From: Anthoceros angustus
Lineage: Eukaryota > Streptophyta > Anthocerotopsida > Anthocerotales > Anthocerotaceae
Length of the DNA: 64,000 nt
Assembly (NCBI GenBank): GCA_010909165.1
Contig: VJWM01000016.1
Span: forward strand, 62,001 to 126,000
Reading direction: 5' to 3'
Shown here in pieces: positions 10,551 through 22,000 of this stretch (its first letter is position 1; each line of letters begins with the position of its first letter). The position numbers were made by a program, and so were the translations under genes. Below the pieces are notes generated by a model. That model was not told where the DNA came from and did not search any database. It saw nothing but the letters and a program-made list of their open reading frames with translations.

Positions 10551-10619
10551 CATGTTACATCCAAAGGGTCCAAATCTTAACATTTATGTAACATACGCAG
10601 GCGTTTCTAATAGGGTACA

Positions 10620-10985
10620 AGGAGCACAAATAGTACTCAAGGGAGGAGGTGGTGACATCCAGCTCTGTGCATCATTCTGGGAAAGACCAGGGAAGAGAGC
10701 TGCTGAAACACGTCACTGGCTAGAGATAGGAGCCAAGGGAGGAGGATCTCACCTCGCCTGCAGTGCATACATGCCCACCCTCTGCAAGCAACCCAGCTGG
10801 GTGGAGATAAATCAACACCACTGCATGGCTCACACCTTCACCAGTACACAAGCAAGCTTTACACAAGGACAAAATACAACCTTCTGCTTACTTTGTGCCC
10901 GCAGCCATTTCAGCATCGATCCTTCTGGTCTGCAGCCAGTACTGATGCATCGACGACATTGAAAGCCACCCAACTGCCTGCGCAG
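10620..10985. repeat. Dispersed repeat A, right part
   Basis: Aligns with about 12740-13110. Shared landmarks are CTCTGCAAGCAACCCAGCT, GCATGGCTC/GCGTGGCTC, CAGCCATTTCAGCATC and GATGCATCGACGAC. It is the continuation of repeat A after the 4.1-kb insertion. Confidence 0.7.
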
Positions 10986-11499
10986 GCTCAGTACGACCCT
11001 CAGACAATAGGCTGATAGTATGAGGAAAGAAAAACTTGTTCAACACGCACTCTCCTCCCATTGGAATATACAGGGTCAGGAATGTTTCCAAACTACACAA
11101 GAACAGTGGGGCTGGTAGCAGACACTCACATGTCCAGCCACAGAAAATGTTGCGGACAGAGGGAATTGCTAGAACGGCTACATGAATTCTTCTGACATCT
11201 GGTTGCACAGTCTCAAGCTATTTGCGCTGAATGATCCTGGCATGCAGTTCCAGTATTCAACAGGCCTGCAGAACATACACGGATGACACAAGTTGGTGCA
11301 ACCGATTTCGCATGCATGATGGGCTGCCACATCACCTTGCGCATATTCTAACCCGCCCCTCCTGTTGCATTCTTGCATACATAGACAGTGCATTTTGACT
11401 CACCCCTGTTCAGGATATACTGCTGTCAACGGGTTTCCAGTTCCCCACATCTCTTGTAGGGAATCCGTCAAATCCCCTCAGATGCGTGCCTGTTCCAAG

Positions 11500-12170
11500 T
11501 ACTGACACTTTGCATACGGGTCAACCAAGGAGTCTCTTCACCATCTGGAACATCAGCTTCCATTCACTTGCACCAGATTCGCTAGAGAACCTCCTGCCTA
11601 AATGGACTCCCACTCAAGGAAGGGCAGGTTCTCTGCAGCCCCTCCTTGTCACCACAACCTTACTGCAATCAATATCCCTGCAGGAATACATAGAAGCCAC
11701 TGGGCAACATGCAGTAACCCAACAACCCTTTCTCTGATCACTCACAAGCCTCTGGAGCAGGAGAACACAAACAATGTCCTCTCCTCCTGCGCCAGCCCTG
11801 GCGGGAACCGGAGACCCCGCCCGAGCTGGAGCTCGTACCAGCGATCAGACGCGGGGGTCGTAGGCAGAGGAGAGCAGGGCCGGACTCCCACTCCGACTCG
11901 CCGAGTCGTAAGCCTGCCACCAACAACATCAGTTCCCCCCTCCTGCCATCCATTCCAGCCGCTCCTGCAACAACGAGCACGCCGAATCCACGGCCGCCTT
12001 CCATGCTCAGCGCCCCGCGCGCGACCGCACCAGGCTCACAAGCGGCAGCCGATCTTGGATCTTGGCTACAATGTCCTCCGGCAGCTCTGTCACCGCTGCT
12101 TCGCTATCGCTACAGGGAATCTCCATCTCCATCCTGCCTTCAGATGCTGGATAACGAAGCACGGACTCTG
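11500..12170 (-). pseudogene. F-box protein relic
   Basis: On the minus strand 12140-12020 reads ELPEDIVAKIQDRLPLVSL followed by VRSRA, a clear N-terminal F-box, the segment that docks SKP1 in SCF ubiquitin ligases. The frame then meets TGA, while the next frame continues with AWKAAVDSACSLLQERLEW, as expected after an F-box. Further on, in other frames, come DRWYELQLG with FPPGLAQEERTL (about 11780-11840) and CRELPFLEWES (about 11600), typical of the sheet repeats of plant F-box proteins. At least three frame breaks make this a decayed gene. No F-box sequence was found outside this stretch. Confidence 0.6.
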
Positions 12171-12299
12171 CTGCCGGGTTCTTATTAGGGTACCCTGGCA
12201 AACAGCAAGCTTGGCCTTCGGCAAAGAAAACAAGGACCGCGGGTGCCACGCTTGGTTTGAGAACGAGACTCACAACTCCTTTATGTTGCCAGACCTAAC

Positions 12300-13110
12300 G
12301 GACTATGTACATACTATATGTACTCAAAATCCATTTGACTCGATTCGGAAGAAACACCTTGCCACAAAATCAACTATAAAACAAAAATGCTCGTCAGCCT
12401 GCACCAACACCAAAAGCCAGTTCTGTCTGGTATGACTCTCAACCTCTGGAGAGACACAAACCCCTGTAGCTACTCTGCTTCTCGTAATTCCTGGTCTTTT
12501 ATCTTTACGGTACACTCCACTTCAGGAAATACAAACGCACACCTCTCATGCCCTTCTCATGTCTAGACATGCAAATTGCCATGGCCCTACGGAACCCAAG
12601 CATTTGGTTCTCATACGCTTGCCCTGCCCCGGTAGAAGCTTCAATCCCACCAGGCTGTAGGGTGAATCTCGCACTGCTGAAATGACCAGTGCCATGACAG
12701 TATGCGATCCACTCAACCGAACCACATTCGAGGATGCAGCCAGAGGAGCACAATTATTGATCCAAAGAGAAGGAGGTACCGGTGGTGGTATCCCTCACTA
12801 CCCCATTCTGGAAAAGACCTGGGACAAGAGCTGATGAAGTCACATGTAACTGGCTAGGGGTAAGGGCAAGGGAAGCAGGATCTCGCCTCGCCAGTGCATG
12901 CCCATCCTCTGCAAGCAACCCAGCTTGATGGAGAACTCCACTGCGTGGCTCGCACCTTCGCCCGCACACAGGCAAGCATACAACCTTGTTGCTTATTTCG
13001 TGCTCACAGCCATTTCAGCATCCATCCTTTTGGTCTTCTACAGCCCAGTTACAATGATGCATCGACGACCTTCAAATCCACCCAACGCAGGCTTCCATTT
13101 CTACCCAGAG
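12300..13110. repeat. Dispersed repeat A, uninterrupted copy
   Basis: Matches 5740-6489 followed directly by 10620-10985, in the same orientation. This copy lacks both the 4.1-kb insertion and the 147-157 bp tandem expansion, so it serves as the reference for both events. Confidence 0.7.
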
Positions 13111-14011
13111 GTGCAGCGTACATCACGAACTAACATAACATCTGTTCTAGGGTTGCAGGGACAGGTCAAGTGAAGTGCACACAAAGGTCCTGCAGGTCAA
13201 GGTCAGGTCAGGTGACATGTGATCCAGATATGCGGGCTGCTAGCAGTAAACGTAAACCGGGCCAGGAGGACAACACTGTGCAGCAGTTGGAGGAAATGTA
13301 TGCATGTACCTACTGGAGAAGCAGCTCCCGGCAACAATGGGGGGCCAACCGTGACGTGCTTGCCGAGTTCGAGCACAATCGTTGTACTGGACTGCACTGC
13401 ACTGCTGGTTGTGTGCGTGTGTGTGTTTGCTTGATATTTTGATTTGATGATAATTATTGATGAGCCTCACGCTTGATGCATCGATCCCCCTCCTCGCAAG
13501 CCGAAACCAGCTTCACATCTGCGATGCATCCACAAACATTTTCCCCACAAGATTTGAGCCTGACGCACACAGCAGTGAGCCTGTGAGGAAAGGGTACGAG
13601 AAGAAGTCCCATGAGAGCCTGAGTTAGTGAGGGCTAATCCGAGCCCAAGCCCGATCCCCTCTCTCAAAAGAACCAGGAGCGGTAATGGCGCCCCCACAGT
13701 TCCCATAGTGCCATTTGCCAGCCACTCGCAAGTTGCGAGGTGGCTCTGGTCCTGGCTGCGCAGTCAAAGATGGGAGCCAATTTTGTGTTGTCCGCATGTC
13801 AGGAATGGCGGATTCATTACAATTAATATATGTATTTGATGTGGTTTGAAGGGCCTGACTCGCATGCGAGCGAACATGCCTTTGTGCTGCCCCTCGACTA
13901 CATCGTCTCGTGCCGCGGCCCGCGACCGAGACCGGCCGGGGCTGGGATATCCCTGCCTCTTCACGACGCGGAGGCGAAGACCAACCAGCCAGCGGAGTCG
14001 AGCTCGTGGGG
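13111..14011. other. Upstream region of the desaturase gene
   Basis: No gene recognised. An AATATATG stretch about 190 bp before the start codon could be a TATA element, but I cannot support it further. Short GGTCAGGTCAGGT-like repeats lie near 13195. Confidence 0.4.
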
Positions 14012-15346
14012 ATGGCGACCATGGAGGCTGCCTTCCGCGCCGGGGCGATGGCCGCGAGGTGGCCGCCGCCCTCGGGCTCGCCCTCGCCCGACCCCGGGGC
14101 CTGCAGGCTCAGGCTCAGGCTGCGGCTGCGAGTGAAGCTGGGGCTGGATGTATTGCCGATGCGCATCGCCTTCGCGCAGGGGCGGGGGAGGAAGGCGGCG
14201 GTGGCCACGGCCATGGCGGGCGGCGGCAGCGGCACGCGCACCACGGCCGTGCCCGGCTTCACGCAGCTCGGGGAGGAGGTTCCGGAGGGGCTGACGCTCG
14301 GGGAGGTGGTGCGGTCGCTGCCCAAGGAGGTGTTCGAGGTGGACCACCGGAAGGCGTTCCGGAGCGTGGCCATCACGGTGGGCGCGGTGGCGGCGGGGTA
14401 CGCGGCGCTGGCCGTGGCGCCGGCCTGGCTCTACCCGGGGGTGTACGCCTTCCTGGGGACGGCGGTGACGGGGATGTTCGTGGTGGGGCACGACTGCGGC
14501 CACAACTCCTTCTCCCGATCGCAGCTGGTGAACGACGTGGTGGGCACGCTCATGATGGCGCCGCTCATGTACCCGTTCGAGGCGTGGCGGATCAAGCACA
14601 ACGCGCACCACGCGCACACCAACAAGCTGGTGATGGACACGGCGTGGCAGCCCTTCCGCCCGCACCACTTCCGGAGTGCCGGGCCCGGCCCGCGCCTGCT
14701 CATGCGCGCGGCCATGGGCCCCTTTTGGTGGGCGGCGTCCATCGGCCACTGGCTGCTCTGGCACTTCGACGTCGCCAAGTTCCGGCCCGCCGAGCGGGCC
14801 AGGGTCGCTGTGAGCCTGGCGGCGGTGGCGGCGTTCGGGCTGCTGGTCCTGGCCCCGCTGCTGCTGCTCGCGGGCCCCGTGGCCTTCGTCAAGTGGTGGC
14901 TGCTGCCTTGGCTGGGATTCCACTTCTGGATGAGCACCTTCACGCTGCTGCACCACACGGCGCCCCACATCCCCTTCAAGCGCGCCAGGGAGTGGGACGC
15001 CGCCGCCGCGCAGCTCAACGGGACCGTGCACTGCGACTACCCGGCCTGGGTCGACTTCCTCTGCCACGACATCAGCGTGCACATCCCGCACCACATCTCC
15101 TCCAGGATCCCCAGCTACAACCTCCGCAAGGCCTACCGATCGCTGCAGCAAAACTGGGATCGCCACCTCAACAAGGCTGTCTTCGGCGTGCCCCTCATCG
15201 TCACTGTCCTCTCCCACTGCAATCTCTTCGATGTGGAGGAGGGCAAGTGGGTGCCCTTCCCGGCTCGGGGCCGGGGCCGGGGCCGCCACCGCCCTCCTCA
15301 TGAAGCCATCACCTCCACTGATTCCCACTCCGCACCGAACCTGTAA
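14012..15346 (+). CDS. FAD6: Plastid omega-6 fatty acid desaturase (FAD6 type), intronless
   Basis: 444 residues from the Met at 14012; an earlier in-frame Met at 13910 only adds 34 residues with no targeting character. The family introduces the delta-12/omega-6 double bond into membrane-lipid acyl chains in plastid envelopes, using ferredoxin. Residues 1-70 are rich in Ala, Arg and Ser with few acids, a good chloroplast transit peptide. The three di-iron histidine boxes are present: HDCGH at 160-164, H-x2-HH at 196-200 and HIPHH at 357-361. Hydrophobic pairs lie around 118-158 and 265-310. Length fits FAD6 rather than the shorter ER FAD2. The frame is uninterrupted although Arabidopsis FAD6 is interrupted by introns, so this may be a retrocopy. 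GC is very high; the 465-codon antisense frame is a shadow. Confidence 0.88.
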   Translation: MATMEAAFRAGAMAARWPPPSGSPSPDPGACRLRLRLRLRVKLGLDVLPMRIAFAQGRGRKAAVATAMAGGGSGTRTTAVPGFTQLGEEVPEGLTLGEVVRSLPKEVFEVDHRKAFRSVAITVGAVAAGYAALAVAPAWLYPGVYAFLGTAVTGMFVVGHDCGHNSFSRSQLVNDVVGTLMMAPLMYPFEAWRIKHNAHHAHTNKLVMDTAWQPFRPHHFRSAGPGPRLLMRAAMGPFWWAASIGHWLLWHFDVAKFRPAERARVAVSLAAVAAFGLLVLAPLLLLAGPVAFVKWWLLPWLGFHFWMSTFTLLHHTAPHIPFKRAREWDAAAAQLNGTVHCDYPAWVDFLCHDISVHIPHHISSRIPSYNLRKAYRSLQQNWDRHLNKAVFGVPLIVTVLSHCNLFDVEEGKWVPFPARGRGRGRHRPPHEAITSTDSHSAPNL

Positions 15347-15489
15347 CCTTCTCCTCACTCACTCACAATTGTTCCTTGCACTTGTTCCAGGCTAGCCTTT
15401 GATCCACTCCACGTCGCGCTCTCACACGCTTCTGGTTTGATTCAGTAAATGAGTACCTACTATCGGGGATGGAGAACCCGGCATAGGCC

Positions 15490-15840
15490 TAGGCATAGGC
15501 ATGGCATGCAATAAGCCTGCTGGAACGGAGAGCCGTCTCTCGGCCTACTCATCTGTGTGATCTCCTGAAACCCGTTTGGGCCGCCCACACCTGCAAAGGC
15601 GCGTACGCACCTCATCTCCAGCTGCTTCTGCCTCTGCTTCAGCTTTTGGGTTTTCAATTACCCCTGTGTTTACTAGCGTATAACTTGTGCCGGTTCTCTT
15701 TGCCGCTTCTTCAAGTCGCACGTTCCTCGCGCAACCTAGATCTGCAGCTCCTCCCATTGGCATCAATTACAAACCATCTTCTTACATACATATACCTATC
15801 TAGCTTCTCCTCTTTTTCAATCAGTCCAAGGTATTCTTAG
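15490..15840. repeat. Dispersed repeat B, short copy
   Basis: Shares blocks with 17490-18545: GCCTGCTGGAA/GAGAG near the start, and CTCCCATTGG-ATCAA, CATCTTCTTA and CTCCTCTTTTTCA at the end. The longer copy carries extra internal DNA. Confidence 0.5.
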
Positions 15841-16251
15841 TAAGGGTATTCGGTTCTCGAGTTAAAAATTAGCTAAATCAGAAAGGAAAAAGAGTTAAAT
15901 TAAGTAGATCTCAATTATTTTAAAAATAAAAATGTTAGATTGGAAGAAGTTTATATTGGGTATCTACCTAAAAGTTGTGAAGCTTCTTATAGTTGAGGAT
16001 CTCCCTCTCAACTACATGAGGAGTAATGAGCTTTGGTATGGTAGTTATTAGTAATAGTTGGATAATAACCTATTATCTTTGTGGTACAATATAGAGTATC
16101 TTTGGATTTAATGGTATAAAATAATAATAATATATGGGGATTATGGTGTTGACCGGCGTGTGGTACAATGTAAGGAAAGGTTTGCTTAATGGGGTGTTTG
16201 TTCCCTATATAAGAACTCCGAAACTAGGCTCTATAATCTTGTCATGCATGT

Positions 16252-16545
16252 ATTGTGATGCATCTTGTTTAGTGCTCACAGCTCTTCTTATAAGCTTATG
16301 TTGTGTTACTAGCTTGTTTTGTACTTACTCATTATTTTAACACTTTGCCATCCATTAATATTAGGGAACGACTATCAAAAGTACACGATATACATACTAT
16401 TATTGTGATGCATCTTGTCTAGTGCTCACAGCTCTTGTTATAAGCTTATGTTGTGCTACTAGCTTGTTTTGAACTTACTCAATATTCTAACACTTTGCTA
16501 TTCATTAATATTACGGAACGTCTATCAAAAGTACTGGATATACGA
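16252..16545. repeat. 150-bp tandem duplication
   Basis: The word ATTGTGATGCATCTTGT starts at 16252 and again at 16402. TGCTCACAGCTCTT, ATAAGCTTATGTTGTG and TCATTAATATTA recur in each copy with few differences. Confidence 0.85.
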
Positions 16546-16586
16546 CATCTTGTCATCCATTAATACTTCCAAAGAAGAAACAAAAG

Positions 16587-16820
16587 ATGGCCAAAGAAGA
16601 AGAAGTCGTCAAGATAGAAGAAAAGGAGATGGAAAAAAAGAAAAATGATATATTTGAAGAAAAAGAGCTTGTTGGAGTGGAAAAAAACGAGATGCCTGAG
16701 AAGAAAGAAGAAATTGTTGAGGTTTCACGAGGAGAAATAGTTCAACCTTTATCCGCCTCATTGGATGAGGCACTTAGTCTTTGGTATCAGACCACAACTG
16801 AAAGATTCAGAGACGGGTAA
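16587..16820 (+). other. Lys/Glu-rich open frame, doubtful
   Basis: 77 codons with alternating Lys and Glu and no domain, surrounded by repeats. It could be a coding exon or a chance frame in purine-rich DNA. I do not count it as a gene. Confidence 0.2.
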
Positions 16821-17075
16821 CTTCATTCTACCTCACCGACTTTTTCAGACTTCTTAGTTTTCCTTTCTATTTTCATGTCTAAATTTAAGTAGGAATATAA
16901 GATGTCTTAATACATCCAATGACTCTACAAATATTCAGGGAAGAAGAGAAAATTGATGCAAAAAAAAAAAACCCAAGGGCATACTTACTGAATTCAACCC
17001 TAAATTTGGTTTAAGAATCAAAAAATTCTATTCCAAGTCTTAAATATTAAGCATAAAGTGAGTTAGTATGCTAGT
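16806..17075. repeat. Dispersed repeat C, first copy
   Basis: Aligns with 28050-28375: ATATAAGATGTC, ATACATCCAATGACT, GGATGCAAAAA/TTGATGCAAAAA, AAGTCTTAAATATTAAG and GTTAG-TGCTAGT occur in the same order. Unclassified. Confidence 0.6.
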
Positions 17076-17489
17076 GAATCGTTAGGGAGGATAACGCCTC
17101 ACTTACTCTTGAGTATGTATGATTGATTATACACGAAAGAAGACCTCATAGATTTGTCCCTATTAATTGAGGCCGTGCAATGCAATAATGTATGTTGTAA
17201 CTAATTTGTAGTTTTCAAATACCAAAACTAAAAACATGAAATCAAAATTGTTATTGCAATATGAGCTTAGAGAGCCCATAAGCCTAAGCTACTTAAAGTA
17301 GCTTATAAGCGTATGAAGCCCATATGCTGTGGCTAACACTGTAAAAAACAAGTTCTTGCAACTTAGCTAAGACACACGCTTGATGATCATATATTAGGAT
17401 CATCTTTAGATTAGAGTATGTTTCATCAATACATTAGGTTTTGTTTGCAGCTTACAGACAATGACCTCCATTCATTGGGAGCATACGAT

Positions 17490-18545
17490 GAAAGATCTAG
17501 TGCCCTGCTGGAAATGGAGAGTTGTCTCTTAGCCTGCTAATTCGGGTGATCCCCTTGGCCAGTGGCACGGTAGGTATCGTTGTAGGTATCTGATGGAGCA
17601 GCACGAGGAGGCGTGGCTGCTGCTTGGGAGTGAGTTGTGGTAACCCTAGTTGTTTGAGAGAATTTGGGTGTGTGAAGAGGTGTGTGCTGGTGCCTTGGAA
17701 GCTGGTTTCATGTTAAACGGAAGTCTCATGGGACGAAACCTATTGTACGTAGCGACAATAGGATAATTGTGGCCATTAGAGGGTAGTCTTGGGAGTCCCA
17801 AGGTCTTCCTCCCACAGCTTTGGCGCCGTTTCCAAGGACTTCCTTGCTTTAACAAGTTGCTGGTGAAAGAGACATGAGTGTGCTTGCAGATGTCTAGTCG
17901 AGGGAGAGGAGGAAGGAATTTTTGTGCAGGAGTTGAGAGGAGATTGCCCCGCCTTTATCTGCAAGGGATTTGCGAGCTGAACGGAGGAATCGTGTGCGAG
18001 AAGAAAGTTTGGTTGTGGGTGCACCACGTGTAGAGGAGGAGAGAGCTCTTGCGGAAAAAGAGAGGAGGAGAGGGCTCTTGCGGAGGAAAGAGCGGAGGAG
18101 ATAGCTCTTGGAGGAAAGAGCGGAGGAGAGAGCTCTTGTGGAGAAGGCTGCATTTGCTAACATCTTCAAGGGTACCGTTGAGGAAGGAGAGGTAGCTACT
18201 AGTGGAGGGGAGAAAGTCGAGCTCACTGACAACGAGAGGAAGGAGGTTGTCGCAGAGGAATTGCTAATCGAGGGTGAGGATCCAGAGTACGAGTCTGTAG
18301 CTAGTAATTTTCGAAGTGCTTTCTCTGTTCCTATAAGAGAACTTTTGCGACGCCCTGAAGTGCGCCATGGCGAAGAGGGCCCTCTGCGACGAGGACTAGG
18401 CATAGGGACTCTATCTACCTAATCCCCATCGCCGAGTCTTTTTCACGTCACACATATCTCGAGCTGACTGGATCTGTGGCTCCCCCCATTGGTATCAACA
18501 AACGATCTTCTTATTATATATGTACCTTCTTCTCTTTTTCAGGCA
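17490..18545. repeat. Dispersed repeat B, long copy with Glu-rich frame
   Basis: Long form of the 15.5-kb repeat. Its extra interior (about 17880-18420) contains four imperfect units built around GAGAGCTCTTG with AGCGGAGGA between them (18030-18140), and an open frame at 18108-18422 rich in Glu and Arg. No enzyme domain. It is cut off 95 bp before the retrotransposon. Confidence 0.45.
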
Positions 18546-18639
18546 ACTTTTGGACTTTTAAAGATCAAAATTAAACTGCATACTAAAATTGAGGGTTGTA
18601 TATCCCGTTTGCAACTTATGGGTAGATAATGACAATGAC

Positions 18640-19024
18640 TGTCACATGGGTGACCATCCCGAATCCTCAGCCGGCACAGTCACAAGGGGCAGGAACCTTG
18701 GCCGTAAGTTGGGGACCTAGGTCAGAGTGGGGGCAGCTAGGGCAACCCCTTTTTCGTCCGAGGAGAGGCAGGCCTGGCCCGGATCGTAGCTCGGCATGCC
18801 GTTCGTAATAAGGCCTCGTAAACTAGGTTAACCCGAAATACATAGATGAATAGTCGGTTTAGATAAATAATTAGCTTAGTATAGTTCCAACCGTATTAGT
18901 TAGGAAATACTTCTTGACACATAACTTGAATACCCTATATGTACACTACATCACAGCAACAAAGACAGCTTGTTCCAGGCTCATTTGCTTCCAAGGTCCA
19001 CAGCACGGATCGAGGCTTGCAACA
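18640..19024 (+). repeat. 5' LTR
   Basis: 385 bp, TG...CA ends. Matches the 3' LTR closely except for a central block (about 18705-18790) with many small gaps. Preceded by ATGAC. Confidence 0.95.
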
Positions 19025-19026
19025 TT

Positions 19027-19038
19027 TGGTATCAGAGC
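19027..19038 (+). other. Primer binding site, initiator Met tRNA
   Basis: TGGTATCAGAGC, complementary to the 3' end of plant initiator tRNA-Met, begins two bases after the 5' LTR. Confidence 0.95.
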
Positions 19039-19097
19039 GCGCGATCCCCAGGCATCCAGATCTTTGCCAACGGGAATCTGTGGGCTATAGGCCAAGG

Positions 19098-19763
19098 ATG
19101 AGTGACCGACTGTCCCCACGGGAGGTGGAGATGCAAATCTCCAGCGGCAGCGAGGACGACCTGCTCTCCGAAGGGATTGCTGATCGAGTGCGCCTCAGAG
19201 GTAGGCAGCGCCCACCTCCCTCTCGCCGCGATCTGCTGACAGAAGTCCGGGTGCTCGGACGGGAGCCTGCAGTAGAAACGGAGGGTCAGATTCGGAGGCG
19301 GAACAAGATCGCCCTCCGGCGGCAAGCGGCAGCAGAACGAGCAGCGGCCAGCTTACCGGAGGAAGGAGGCGAGACGGACGCCGCGGGTGGAATGGCGGAT
19401 TATGCCACCGATCCGCCCGCGGCCCGGGCGAGCCGCGCAAAGCCCGAGGTGGCGCGTCCTCCCTCACAACCGCCGACATCCGGCCTCCTGTTCAGACCAC
19501 GCCCGACGAAGAGCAACAAGAACCGGACGCGGGTGGAAGCCCGAGGTGGCGGCGCCCGCCGTTGGCGATCCCGCACTCGGATCTCGAAAACTGTGAAAGG
19601 TCAGGAATTCCACGCCTGTCGAGGACACCGGATGCAGGTTGTAGAGTCAGCCCTCAATCGGGTGGAAGCCCGATGGGAGGAAGGGCAGAGCCGCCTCGAG
19701 CGCCAGCTCCAAGGCGTGCTCGAGCCCTCGACGGCTGCGCATCGCTCACTGCGGCACCAATGA
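19098..19763 (+). pseudogene. Gag N-terminal frame of the gypsy element
   Basis: From the Met at 19098 (MSDRLSPREVEMQI) the frame runs 221 codons and is rich in Arg, Glu and Pro. It stops just where the first duplicated segment begins, so the link to the gag core frame is broken. No recognisable fold. Confidence 0.55.
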
Positions 19764-19847
19764 TCGCTCCCCATCCGGCACTGCCAGCGCCCGTGAAGAC
19801 TCACCGCTTGGCAACAGCCCCATGCTGCATCACCGGATCGGTGAATC

Positions 19848-20810
19848 GTGAGAAGAGGAGAAGCGGCGAGTAGCAAACCACGACCAACCCGAGTATGGAC
19901 GAAGATCACCTCCGAAAGTTGGTGGTCGAACCGCCGGAGAAGGGAGAACAAGGACATCAAAGCCCTTGTCCGCCGCCTGCAACTCCTCCGCTATGAGCAC
20001 TGGGAGGCACAAAAGGGTAAGGCTTACCAAGACCAAGTGGAATCGCTGGGGGAGGATCCCATCTTCAAACCGCGAGCACAGCTGGACAAAGAGCTCCAAA
20101 GGAAGATCAGAACCACGACATTCAACGGGAATGAAAAAGACGCTCAAGCGGTGCATGACTGGCTCGATAAGCTGGACAAATACCTGAGTGCCACAGAAAA
20201 GGATGACCAGCAGAAGATCCAATTTTGTGTGATGTCCCTTGAGGGATACGCCTATCGATGGTGGCGGCAGCGGGAGAAGCAGGTCGAGTTAGGCATGGAG
20301 GCCCCGATCTACACCTGGCCCACGTTCCGCCAGGTCTTCTTGGAACACTTCCTGCCAGTAAACCATCGCCGGGAATTATATCACCAGTTCTGGAAAATCC
20401 AACAGCAAGGCACTGTGCAGGAGTACTGCGACAAATTTCTACAACTCACACTAGACATGCCTCGCCTCGACGAGGAACAGAAGATTGAGAAATTCATTGA
20501 CGGACTCAAGTCCGACCTCAGCCAGATCAACCACCAATCCGGACCTGGTGGATGCCATGAAGGCGCCATAAATTATGGTAGTAACAAGTACAAGCGAACG
20601 CAGCCGGCCCCGCCAAGCCTGATGGGGTCGTCATGCGTGAGTGCAGAGAAAAGCCCGTCTTCAAGATCCTTACTAAGAGGAAAGGAAAAATACCATGAGC
20701 GACGATGTGTTTTGCACCTCGACCGAAACGCCTCAAAACTCCCTCACCGCGACTTCATCAAATGGCTGAAGAGACAGCCACACGAACCCGCCACATCGGC
20801 ACCGGCGTGA
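19848..20810 (+). pseudogene. gag: Gag core (retrotransposon gag domain), first copy
   Basis: Contains the retrotransposon-gag pattern: AQAVHDWLDKLDKYL, then GYAYRWWRQ, WPTFRQVFLEHFLP and GTVQEYCDKFLQL with LDEEQKIEKFIDGL. Gag assembles the cytoplasmic particle that packages element RNA. The tail is out of frame relative to the second copy and no CCHC zinc knuckle is seen. Confidence 0.85.
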
Positions 20811-20885
20811 AGAGTGGCCACTCATCAGATCAAGAGGTGGCCGACACCAAATCGTCGCAGCCTCCTCCAAACTCGCACGGTGCGA

Positions 20886-22000
20886 AATCGCTCCCCATCC
20901 GGCACTGCCAGCGCCCGCCGTGAAGACTCACCGCTTGGCATAACGACAGCCTGTCGACTCGGTCAAGCGGTCGGAATCGTGAGAAGGGCACCAGCAAACC
21001 AGACCCAACCCGGAGTATGGACGAAGATCACCTCCGAAAGTTGGTGGTCGAACTGCTGCCGGGAGAAGGGGAGAACAAGGACATCAAAGCCCTTGTCCGC
21101 CGCCTGCAACTCCTCCGCTATGAGCACTGGGAGGCACAAAAGGGTAAGGCTTACCAAGACCAAGTGGAATCGCTGGGGGAGGATCCCATCTTCAAACCGC
21201 GAGCACAGCTGGACAAAGAGCTCCAAAGGAAGATCAGAACCACGACATTCAACGGGAATGAAAAAGACGCTCAAGCGGTGCATGACTGGCGATAAAATTT
21301 GGACAAATACGGTGCCATGAAAGGATGACCAGCAGAAGATCCAATTTTGTGTGATGTCCCTTGAGGGATACGCCTATCGATGGTGGCGGCGGAGAAGCAG
21401 GTCGAGTTAGGCATGGGCCCGATCTACACACCACGTTCGCGTGTCTTCTTGGAACACTTCTCGCCAAGAAACCATCGCCGGAATTATATCACCGCCTGAA
21501 AATCCAACGGAAGGCACTGTGCGAAATCTGCGACAAATTTCTACAACTCACACATTGCCTCGCCTCGACGAGGAACAGAAGATTGAGAAATTCATTGACG
21601 GACTCAAGTCCGACCTCCGCGCAGACGTCAACCAGACCAATCCCGGGACCCTGGTGGATGCCATGAAGACTGCCATAAATTATGGTAGTAACAAGTACAA
21701 GCAGCAGAACGCAGCCGGCCCTGCCAAGCCCAGATGGGGTCAGTCGTCTGTGAGTGCAGCCGAGAAAAAGCCCGTCTTCAAGATCCTTACGGAAGAGGAA
21801 AGGAAAAAATACCATGAGCGACGCATGTGTTTTACCTCGGGCACTCCAAACCCGCCTCACCGCGACTTCATCAAATGGTCAAGGAGACAGGCCACTACAC
21901 CCCGCCGGCACCAGCGTGAAGAGTGGCCACCGTTAAGATCGAAGAGGTGGCCGACACCCCGAAATCGGTCGCAGCCTCCTCCAAACTGCCCGCAGCCCGA
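20886..22000 (+). repeat. Second copy of the duplicated gag segment
   Basis: Repeats 19762-20885 in tandem, both copies starting at CGCTCCCCATCCGGCACTG. The first 300 bp are almost identical. Later parts carry dozens of 1-7 base gaps which scramble the gag frame. Downstream it leads into the only protease copy. Confidence 0.85.

Larger units (their letters stand above)
6490..10615. mobile_element. 4.1-kb insertion with imperfect terminal inverted repeats, gene-carrying
   Basis: Repeat A is contiguous at 12300-13110 but interrupted here, which marks this block as inserted DNA. The left end (about 6510-6545) reads CCTACTGGAAAGGGTAGCC then TATGTTACA. The reverse complement of the right end (10615 inwards) reads CCTATTAGAAACGCCTGCG then TATGTTACA; the two ends are clearly alike. 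More TGTTACA words lie further in at both ends. The flanking GAGGCAC and GGAGCAC may be a decayed target duplication. No transposase is visible. Inside are a broken SMUG1 gene, a polypurine tract and a tandem array. This resembles a non-autonomous, gene-capturing TIR element (Pack type); the superfamily is unresolved. Confidence 0.5.

Noticed and set aside
13961-15358. 465-codon minus-strand frame opposite the desaturase, and a 485-codon frame on the plus strand
   Set aside because: Both come from the extreme GC content. The FAD6 frame holds the histidine boxes and membrane segments; these have none.
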